Source of the DNA: Fibrobacter sp.
Lineage (GTDB): Bacteria; Fibrobacterota; Chitinivibrionia; Chitinivibrionales; Chitinispirillaceae
Length of the DNA stretch: 64,000 bases
Direction of reading: 5' to 3'
Assembly: GCA_012523595.1 (NCBI GenBank)
Contig: JAAYIG010000105.1
Location: 62,001 to 126,000 of the forward strand
Shown here in pieces: positions 46,482 through 53,301 of the stretch. Positions within the stretch are counted from its first letter, which is position 1, and each line of letters starts with the position of its first letter. Below the pieces are notes generated by a model that saw only the letters and a list, made by a program, of their open reading frames with translations, did not search any database and was not told where the DNA came from. The position numbers were made by a program, and so were the translations under genes.

Positions 46482-48191
46482 ATGCCTGTGGCATTCCGGA
46501 AAATCAGAATTGAGTTATCTGGAATCCCGCTGAACCCCGGAATCGCAATCGGAAGAGCCTACCGTTTCAAGCAAATAGATTTAGAAAGCCTGCGCAATAA
46601 CACCTTCCCGGTTGAGGATATAAACCTCGAACTGAAAAGACTCCAGAGATCAATTGATAAGAGCAAGGAACAGCTTTTCTCGCTTCAGAAAGCAGGAAAA
46701 GATACCGGGAAAAAGGAAATTGAGGATATCTTTGCCGCTCACATTCAATTATTACAGGATGAAACGTTTTTACAGAGTATAAGAGATGCTGTAAAAGTAG
46801 AGCGTCTTAATGTTGAGAATATTCTTTCAGTAAAAATTGCAGATATAGAGAAAAGTTTCGGTAATATTGAAAATGAGACTGTAAAGACGCGGCTTATAGA
46901 TATTCAGGATGTATATCAAAGGCTGCTCAGGAATCTGCTCGAGATAGAGCATGTCAGAGTTACCCCTCTTTTACGTGCGAAACTCAATCCCATTCTTATA
47001 GCCGAGCGTCTTCTTCCCTCGGATATTGCATTACTGGAATTCCGCCATATTTCCGGTCTAATAATAGAGGAATCGAGCGCAGTTTCACATGTAGCGATTA
47101 TAGCCCGGTCTTTTAATATTCCGGCAGTTATCAATATTCCCGGCATTACAGAATTAGTCCGTTCAGATGTCACAGTAATAATTGACGGGTACAGCGGCAA
47201 AGTGATAATCAACCCGACGCTTTCAGAAGTCGCATCTTACAAATTAAAGAGAAACGGAATTGCCAAAAAGGAAACTCCTGCAAGAAGATATCATCATTAC
47301 CTGACCCGTGACGGCATAAGGATACGTCTGGAGGCGAATGCAAACACGCCTGAAGAGATCAGATCTGCTGTTGAGAAGGGAGCCGAGGGAATTGGTCTGA
47401 TCCGTACCGAGTTTTTTTACCTTGGGCGATCCAGGTACCCGGAACCGGAAGAGGAGTTGGAGTTTTACAGGAAAATTCACGAGAGTGCTGAAGGCAGGCC
47501 TGTAACGATACGCTTATTAGACCTGGGTGCGGATAAATCGTTGCCCTTTATCAAGGTTCCCGGTGAGGCAAATCCTCAATTGGGAATCAGAGGAATAAGA
47601 TATCTTTTTGCGAATCCGGAGCTTCTGGACAGGCATCTCAGATGTCTCCTTAAATCAAGCAGGTATGGTGCTGTCAAGATACTGGTTCCTTTTGTTTCAA
47701 TTGTTCAGGAGATAGATTACCTGAGCGAAATCATAGAGCGGATTATCCGGGAGGAAAAGATCAACAGGTCACAAATCAGCCTGGGGATCATGGTTGAGAT
47801 TCCATCTGTGGCGTGGTCTATTCCCATGTTTATGGGAAAAGTGGATTTTCTGAGTATCGGGACAAATGATCTTGTTCAATTTACATTTGCTGCAGACAGA
47901 GAGGACAGAAGGCTTGAGGAGTTCAGGCGCGCTTCCTGGCCGGTACTGCTTAAAATGATTAAAGAAGTTGTGAAAGCTGCTCATAAGTACAACAAAGATG
48001 TCTCAGTCTGCGGTGAAGCCGCATCTGACCCTGCGATAGCATCACTATTGATAGGCACTGGAATCCGCACACTCTCGGTAAGGGTAAATGCGCTGGAATC
48101 AATAAAGAAGGAGATCGAGAGTAAATCAATGGATCAGGTGCAAGTCTCGGTTGAGAAGTATCTGGCGGTACTTGAAGCCAATTCTCGTTGA
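46482..48191 (+). CDS. ptsI: PTS enzyme I (phosphoenolpyruvate-protein phosphotransferase)
   Basis: A 569-residue enzyme I. The N-terminal phosphohistidine is in SSAVSHVAIIARSFNIPAVI. The C-terminal PEP-binding barrel has GIGLIRTEFFYLGR, LGADKSLPFI, GIRGIRYLF, and the catalytic Cys in VSVCGEAASDP. It accepts phosphate from PEP and hands it to HPr. It starts at the base after the stop of the receiver gene; AGGAGAG precedes its ATG. No HPr or enzyme II gene is nearby, so it may serve a regulatory PTS. A GAF domain (as in PtsP) is absent. Confidence 0.9.
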   Translation: MPVAFRKIRIELSGIPLNPGIAIGRAYRFKQIDLESLRNNTFPVEDINLELKRLQRSIDKSKEQLFSLQKAGKDTGKKEIEDIFAAHIQLLQDETFLQSIRDAVKVERLNVENILSVKIADIEKSFGNIENETVKTRLIDIQDVYQRLLRNLLEIEHVRVTPLLRAKLNPILIAERLLPSDIALLEFRHISGLIIEESSAVSHVAIIARSFNIPAVINIPGITELVRSDVTVIIDGYSGKVIINPTLSEVASYKLKRNGIAKKETPARRYHHYLTRDGIRIRLEANANTPEEIRSAVEKGAEGIGLIRTEFFYLGRSRYPEPEEELEFYRKIHESAEGRPVTIRLLDLGADKSLPFIKVPGEANPQLGIRGIRYLFANPELLDRHLRCLLKSSRYGAVKILVPFVSIVQEIDYLSEIIERIIREEKINRSQISLGIMVEIPSVAWSIPMFMGKVDFLSIGTNDLVQFTFAADREDRRLEEFRRASWPVLLKMIKEVVKAAHKYNKDVSVCGEAASDPAIASLLIGTGIRTLSVRVNALESIKKEIESKSMDQVQVSVEKYLAVLEANSR

Positions 48192-48409
48192 GAATAATGA
48201 TTTCGGAAGAGTTACGTTGCTTGTCGGCTCCACAAAAAAAGATTTCTCCTCGATGAAACTCGTCAAAATGACAAACAATAAATACGTGTACTTATCGAAG
48301 ATTCGTCAAAAAATGAAATATGACGAGTTTACGTGTGCGATCGAAGACCTGTCGAGATGACAGATGATGATCACGGGTTCTTACAGATACAACCGCAGAG
48401 ATTTAAAAG
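48192..48409. repeat. Dispersed intergenic repeat remnant
   Basis: The gap after ptsI contains TTTCTCCTCGATGAAACTCG followed by TCAAAATGACAAAC (48242-48276), very close to a stretch in the guaA gap at 19665-19700. A further degenerate copy with GTCGAGATGACAG lies at 48351-48365. The small frames across it have no coding features. I read it as a scattered repeat of the CTCGATGAN-AATGAC kind. Confidence 0.5.
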
Positions 48410-48436
48410 GGGATGGAACCGTGAAGGATCCATCCC
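48410..48436 (-). terminator. Terminator of the THUMP gene
   Basis: GGGATGGA and TCCATCCC form an 8-bp perfect stem (48429-48436 with 48410-48417), followed on the minus strand by CTTTTAAAT. It lies 9 bases after the THUMP gene. The tail is short. Confidence 0.5.
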
Positions 48437-48444
48437 GGTAGAAA

Positions 48445-48960
48445 TTATCCCCTGGAAACAGAAAAAATATCTTCCGGCTTTAGTACCGATATTCCGGCTT
48501 CCGGTCCCATAATATCTACTCTGAGGATCTTCTGTGGCTTCTTGAGATCGACTCTGGATTTGATATTTTCAGCCAGACGGGTAAGGATGTCGTAGGTTCT
48601 GAAATTTGGATATTTTCTTTTTTCGATATCCATTGCCCATGTTTCATCCGGGCCTATCTGATCTTTCACTTTCTGCACGGTTTCTACCATTATATCGATG
48701 TTTGAGTCGCACCAGTTGTCAACCGGGACCCATTTAATGGCGAATTTGATGTTGTCGTGATTTTCCCTGAATAAACTTCTTAGCTGCGCTGTGACATTTC
48801 GCGCATCGAGAGATGTTTTAACTCCGATAATGCCCTTTACAGAAGTGTCAACTACCTGAGGCTGGGTGTCACCCAGTTTATTCAGAAGTTCAACTATTTC
48901 ATCATGTGCTTCCTGTTGCTCTTTGAATCTGTGGGATACAAGCAGATTGAATTGGTTCAT
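48445..48960 (-). CDS. THUMP-domain protein, Tan1-like
   Basis: The 171-residue protein looks like the archaeal/eukaryotic Tan1-type THUMP family. The N-terminus is MNQFNLLVSHRFKEQQEAHD, the middle is FAIKWVPVDNWCDSNIDIMV (the conserved W of the family), and the C-terminus has NIKSRVDLKKPQKILRVDIM followed by EAGISVLKPEDI. THUMP domains bind tRNA acceptor ends; Tan1 helps make N4-acetylcytidine in tRNA. The acetyltransferase partner (Kre33/TmcA) is not in this window. It stands alone with its own terminator; AAGGA precedes the ATG. An unusual gene for a bacterium. Confidence 0.7.
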   Translation of the reverse strand: MNQFNLLVSHRFKEQQEAHDEIVELLNKLGDTQPQVVDTSVKGIIGVKTSLDARNVTAQLRSLFRENHDNIKFAIKWVPVDNWCDSNIDIMVETVQKVKDQIGPDETWAMDIEKRKYPNFRTYDILTRLAENIKSRVDLKKPQKILRVDIMGPEAGISVLKPEDIFSVSRG

Positions 48961-49115
48961 GATTTTGTCCTTGAAAGTTTTCTGCCGAATAGTGCGCGTT
49001 CATAGTTGAATAATCCAATTTCCGTGCCGAAAATTATGGACAAATAATATCGGATTAGAGATCAGTTCCGAATCCAATATAATATAAAAGAATACCGCTT
49101 AACACGGTTAAATAT

Positions 49116-50192
49116 TTAATCTGTTCGCATAAAAATACTATTTAACCAGGGCTCAACCACTACCCAGGCATCATCGACTGTAAGCGCCTTGAGTGAGGCC
49201 TGAGGGTCGATTCCTTTTGGCACTGAACGAACCCCGACATTTCTTGCATTCCAGAGCGGGAAATGAGGCATCTCCTTACGTATAATGAGGTTCCTTTTTC
49301 CTACCGGGCCATTGCGCTTTTCATCGGTAGGACCAAAAACTGCAGCAACAGGAATCTCCATACAGGCCGCGATATGCATCAAACCGGAATCATTACAAAG
49401 ACAGAGATTGCATTGTTTTATATGTGCAGCCGTCAGTCCTATATCGACAGGCTCAATGATTCTATGCTTTTCTTTCATAACAGAGGCAACCTGCATCTTC
49501 AGATTACTTTCATCAGGCCCGCCAAAAATCAGTGCCTCGGCTCCCAGTTTTCCGCAGATCTTATCCGCCAGTAAACCGAATCGTTTCGGATCCCATCGCT
49601 TAATGTCCATTCCGTGTTCCGCACTGGACCCCGGGTGAATCGCGATACGTCGGGGCAGTGCAGTTTTTAGCATCTCCCCGGCCCTGGCTTCATCCTCAGG
49701 AGAAAAAAGCTTCGGGAAAGACAATTCCTGTTCATGCAGGTCACGTTCCAGGAACAGGGCGGATAGATTGACATTCTGGTGCAGATCATGAAGGTTGCTA
49801 TCGATAAGGATTTTTCTGTTATTCAGAAATGAAAGACTGGAGAGATGTTTGAGCGGATAGCGAAACGCGAATCGCTCTTTAATTCCACATAAAAAAGGAA
49901 GAAGGTTGTATTGCCAGTTATTGGATGGAAAGAAGCTCAAACTGGCATCATAACACTCTGATTTTATTTGTCTTATGAAAGAAATTCTCTTTTCGGCGCT
50001 CCGAACTTTTGTAGGATCCAAGCAATGGATTTTTTTCCAGATCGGATCATTGGCCGCCAGATCGTGAATCGAATTACGCAAAGCCAGCAGATGCAATTCG
50101 ACTCCGGGCATAAGAGTGTTAATCAATTTGCATGCAGGATAGAACAGCAGGTAGTTACCTATTCCAATCGGGCAGATACACAAAACCTTCAT
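49116..50192 (-). CDS. Glycosyltransferase family 9 (heptosyltransferase-like)
   Basis: The 358-residue protein has the GT9 pattern: N-terminal Rossmann IGIGNYLLFYPACK, the motif RRIAIHPGSSAEHGMDIKRW with FGLLADKI, and the nucleotide-sugar site DSGLMHIAACMEIPVAAVFG. Such enzymes add heptose or related sugars to lipopolysaccharide core. Its ATG overlaps the GT2 stop by one base (TAATG). Third gene in the flippase-GT2-GT9 operon. Sugar and acceptor are not deducible. Confidence 0.87.
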   Translation of the reverse strand: MKVLCICPIGIGNYLLFYPACKLINTLMPGVELHLLALRNSIHDLAANDPIWKKIHCLDPTKVRSAEKRISFIRQIKSECYDASLSFFPSNNWQYNLLPFLCGIKERFAFRYPLKHLSSLSFLNNRKILIDSNLHDLHQNVNLSALFLERDLHEQELSFPKLFSPEDEARAGEMLKTALPRRIAIHPGSSAEHGMDIKRWDPKRFGLLADKICGKLGAEALIFGGPDESNLKMQVASVMKEKHRIIEPVDIGLTAAHIKQCNLCLCNDSGLMHIAACMEIPVAAVFGPTDEKRNGPVGKRNLIIRKEMPHFPLWNARNVGVRSVPKGIDPQASLKALTVDDAWVVVEPWLNSIFMRTD

Positions 50193-51118
50193 TACTCAAT
50201 TTTTTCCCGTATAGTATAGAGTTTTTTTGGAGCCATATTGATCAGCATTTCGGCGAGAAACCCGAAGGAGAGAAATTGAATGCCCACAATTATTGCCCCA
50301 AGCGATAATACCATCAAAGGTCTGACCCTCATCGCTCCGGAAATGGCCCATTCAATTCCGAAATACCCCAGCACTGTACCGCCAATCATGATAAGAACAA
50401 AGCCAATCAATCCGAAAAAATGGAGCGGACTTTTAAGGTAACGGCGCAGAAAAAGCAGAGTCATCATGTCCATCAGCCCATTAAAAAACTTGCCGAAACC
50501 ATATTTTGATTTTCCATATTTACGGGCATGATGAGGTACGGGGATCTCTGTGACCCTGAAACCATCCCAGAAAGCCAATGCAGGCAGGTATCTATGCCGG
50601 TCGCCATAAATATCAAGTGATTTGGCAGCCTCCGCCCTGTAAGCCTTGAAACCGCAATTGAAGTCATGCAGTTTGACTCCGGAGAGAATCGATGTAGCGA
50701 AATTCCATATTTTAGAAGGCAGGGTAAAAGTAATGGGATCATAACGCTTCTTTTTCCACCCATTTACCACATCCCACCCCTCATCGATTTTCTTCAGCAT
50801 CTCCGGAATTGCGACAGGATCATCCTGCAGATCTGCATCCATTGTGATAATAATCTCTCCGGATGCCTCCTTTATTCCCAGGCTTAAGGCAGCAGACTTA
50901 CCGCAGTTATTACTGAGCCGATAGATGCGTATAATGTTACCAAACTGGTTCCTGAGTTGTTGAAGCACCCCAAAAGATCCATCCGTGCTGCCATCATCAA
51001 CAAAGAGTACCTCGTACTCACACTCCAGAGAACCCATCACCTCGTGAATCTGGTTCATCAAAGGAGAGAGACTTTCTTCCTCATTGCATAACGGTATTAC
51101 AATCGAGATCTTCTTCAT
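50192..51118 (-). CDS. Family 2 glycosyltransferase (polyprenyl-phosphate glycosyltransferase type)
   Basis: A 308-residue GT2 enzyme with SIVIPLCNEEESL, the DXD-type VDDGSTDGSF and MDADLQDDP, and two C-terminal membrane helices (about 235-290). This matches the dolichyl-phosphate mannose synthase/GtrB/ArnC type, which moves a sugar to undecaprenyl phosphate. The gene overlaps the upstream flippase gene by 38 bases and the downstream GT9 by one base. Confidence 0.88.
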   Translation of the reverse strand: MKKISIVIPLCNEEESLSPLMNQIHEVMGSLECEYEVLFVDDGSTDGSFGVLQQLRNQFGNIIRIYRLSNNCGKSAALSLGIKEASGEIIITMDADLQDDPVAIPEMLKKIDEGWDVVNGWKKKRYDPITFTLPSKIWNFATSILSGVKLHDFNCGFKAYRAEAAKSLDIYGDRHRYLPALAFWDGFRVTEIPVPHHARKYGKSKYGFGKFFNGLMDMMTLLFLRRYLKSPLHFFGLIGFVLIMIGGTVLGYFGIEWAISGAMRVRPLMVLSLGAIIVGIQFLSFGFLAEMLINMAPKKLYTIREKIE

Positions 51119-52088
51119 TCCTGTTTCCCCGAATAACGATTTTTTCTGTTACAAAGAATATTCCTCCAACCATGCTGGCGAGAAGGCCGACAATGGAGGC
51201 CAGGAAACCCATCACAAAAGCTGCATCCATTGGAAAACCTGCGAGAGTGAAAAGCGCTCCCCCTGCTGCTTCCCTGATTCCAAAAGGAAGTGGAATTGTC
51301 ATCAGCATGGCAATAATCGGTACGAATATGAAAAAGTACTGAAAATTGGAAACCGAGAGCATACTAAGAGATCCCGCAACCAGGATGTGAACACCCACTC
51401 TGAGAAGTTGAATAATCAACGAGAGCAGGGCCACTTTACCGATCACATGGATATCATGAGCCTCGATTAACATTTCAGAAACAATCTGAGAGATTTTAAA
51501 CCTGCGGGAGATTTTGAGGGAATCTGATATTTTGAAAAAGAGATTCTGGAGCGGTTGATTGACCAGAAAAACCATGATACCCGCAAAAAGCAGGAATGTC
51601 GCCACCAGAGACAGCACCGCTGTCCCTATCTTGCCGTTGCTGATCGAGCCACGTGCAAGAAGGATTATACTTCCGATAATCGCCAGTCCGCTCATAGCCC
51701 ACAGACCGGCAAACCTGTCAAGAAAAGTAGCGGCAAATCCAGCCATCCCCTTGCCGTCGCGTGACTTGATAGAGAGAACTTTCACAGCATCCCCGAAAAT
51801 TCCTCCAGTCATGAAATTATTGAAAAACATCCCTACAAAGTACAGTTTGAAAGATCTTCCAAAGGTCAGTGGTATTCCGCGATTTTTAAGGAGCACTCTC
51901 CACTGAATCACTCCCAGCAGGCCGCTGAGCAGAAAAACAAGAAAGCTGCTAAGCAGCCACAGCGGTTTAGCCTGCTTTATGGTATTTATGATGTCGTTCC
52001 ATCCCAGTTTTCCTATCAAAAGGAATATTACGGCAAAGGTAACAGCGAGTTTAGCCAGTGTGAAGAGAGATTTCCTGAACCTTTGCAC
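51081..52088 (-). CDS. Flippase-like membrane protein (lysylphosphatidylglycerol synthase TM family)
   Basis: About 335 residues with seven or eight membrane helices and the LPG-synthase-TM/UPF0104 signature region (SGLLGVIQWRVLLKNRGI, YFVGMFFNNFMTGGIFGDAV, LDRFAGLWAM, PFGIREAAGGALF). Members without the synthase domain often accompany GT2 enzymes and are thought to flip lipid-linked sugars. I set the start at GTG 52088, where GGAG lies 6 bases ahead; the longest frame starts at another GTG, 52127. First gene of the operon with GT2 and GT9. Confidence 0.8.
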   Translation of the reverse strand: MQRFRKSLFTLAKLAVTFAVIFLLIGKLGWNDIINTIKQAKPLWLLSSFLVFLLSGLLGVIQWRVLLKNRGIPLTFGRSFKLYFVGMFFNNFMTGGIFGDAVKVLSIKSRDGKGMAGFAATFLDRFAGLWAMSGLAIIGSIILLARGSISNGKIGTAVLSLVATFLLFAGIMVFLVNQPLQNLFFKISDSLKISRRFKISQIVSEMLIEAHDIHVIGKVALLSLIIQLLRVGVHILVAGSLSMLSVSNFQYFFIFVPIIAMLMTIPLPFGIREAAGGALFTLAGFPMDAAFVMGFLASIVGLLASMVGGIFFVTEKIVIRGNRNEEDLDCNTVMQ

Positions 52089-52273
52089 TTTTTCTCCGTA
52101 AACCAACCTGAGATGTCCGAAAACCACAAAAAAAGACAGAATTTAAATAAAATACGTCCAGTCCGCAGGAAAATTCAAAACTCTTTACAATACAAATCTA
52201 TGGAAAAGTACCTTCAACACTCATTATTTTTCTCTCAAACCCACATTCAGAAGAATCCGGCAATTGGAGAAAT

Positions 52274-53029
52274 ATGATCAGAAAATCTGTGTTTTTATCT
52301 TTCAGTACCCTTATTCTGTTTTTCTGCTCCTGTCTTGGTCCCTTTGATCCCTATAATGTTCTGCCTGGCGAAAATGGAAACAATCCGATTACAGCCAATG
52401 AGGCACTTGTCGGGCACTGGAATCTTAATGAAGGTGAGGGCAGGCAGGCTGCCAACCTGGTTTCTAACCGCATTCATGGTGCGATATCCAATTGTGTATG
52501 GGATAGTGCCGGTGGATTAGACAGCAGCGCAGCCTTGCGATTTGATGGAATCACCAGTTTTATGATGGTTCCGGATGACAGCAGCTTAGACTTTGGAACA
52601 GGGGATTTTACAATCTCAATCTGGATCAAACCGGATTATTTTTCCGGATCAGGAAGCAGGACCATAGTACGCAAGGGTGAAGAGGGAAAGGGGTTTTCGA
52701 TAGTATTATACCGCAACAGAATTATTGGCCTGGCTGGTAACAAAACAACTATCACCAGTGCCGATACAACCCTGCGCATATTCGACAGCACATGGCATCA
52801 TGTCGTTTTTTCAAGAGTAAACTCGATAATATCGCTTTACCTTGACAATCATCTTGTGCACTCTTATGAATATACAGGCAGCGTTTCCTCCACTTCTCCC
52901 CTTTTTATCGGCAGAGGCAGAACGGAATCTGATTACTATTCCGGGCTGATTGACGAGATAAAGATTCTGAACTATGGATGGTCTGAGTCGGAAAGGATTT
53001 CGGAATATATAAGGGCGACTGGGAGATAG
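52274..53029 (+). CDS. LamG-like (concanavalin-A-like) lipoprotein
   Basis: A 251-residue secreted protein with a lipoprotein-type signal peptide (FFCSC, lipidated Cys about 20) followed by a LamG jelly-roll domain (about 45-250). Family features are ALRFDGITSFMMVPDDSS, DFTISIWIKPD, TWHHVVFSRVNSIISLYLDN and GLIDEIKILNYG. Such domains bind carbohydrates or other surface ligands. No catalytic domain accompanies it. GGAGAAAT precedes the ATG. Single-gene unit facing away from the flippase operon. Confidence 0.82.
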   Translation: MIRKSVFLSFSTLILFFCSCLGPFDPYNVLPGENGNNPITANEALVGHWNLNEGEGRQAANLVSNRIHGAISNCVWDSAGGLDSSAALRFDGITSFMMVPDDSSLDFGTGDFTISIWIKPDYFSGSGSRTIVRKGEEGKGFSIVLYRNRIIGLAGNKTTITSADTTLRIFDSTWHHVVFSRVNSIISLYLDNHLVHSYEYTGSVSSTSPLFIGRGRTESDYYSGLIDEIKILNYGWSESERISEYIRATGR

Positions 53030-53185
53030 AGGGATTCCTGTTTCACAGGAATGACCGTGGAGATAAGGGTGTGCTTGTGAGGAACGATTGTCACCCAGAG
53101 GCATCATGCCTGTGAAAACAGGCATCCAGAAAGTCAAGAAAAGGGTTCCTGATTTCGCAGGAACGACGTGGAGGTGAGGCAATGT
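53030..53185. repeat. Dispersed intergenic repeat with small hairpins
   Basis: Three small perfect stem-loops lie within 130 bases: TTCCTG/CAGGAA at 53035-53051, TGCCTGT/ACAGGCA at 53107-53124, and TTCCTG/CAGGAA at 53146-53163. The first and third are near copies and both lead into GAATGAC or GAACGAC. This is the pattern of the common CTG-NNN-CAGGAATGACG-type intergenic repeats. There is no reading frame. Confidence 0.6.
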
Positions 53186-53235
53186 TAATTTTGAACATTT
53201 CGCTCCAACTCACCTGTTAATTCCAGAACAAGAAC

Positions 53236-53272
53236 AAAAAAAGGTGTGACCCTTCTCAGGACCACACCTTTT
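53236..53272 (-). terminator. Terminator after the DUF2723 gene (bidirectional)
   Basis: AAAAGGTGTG (53239-53248) pairs with CACACCTTTT (53263-53272), giving a 10-bp stem with a 14-base loop. In the minus direction a T-run of about 7 follows, ending the DUF2723 gene 29 bases after its stop. In the plus direction a shorter TTTTATT follows. Confidence 0.85.
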
Positions 53273-53301
53273 ATTCTGTCTACCTGATAATCGGATCAGC
53301 T

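Noticed and set aside
48151-48360. A 69-codon frame overlapping the ptsI 3-prime end and the repeat
   Set aside because: Falls within the dispersed repeat and has no start signal or domain.
53030-53185. CRISPR array
   Set aside because: Hairpin units are few, not regularly spaced and not identical; no cas genes anywhere in the window.
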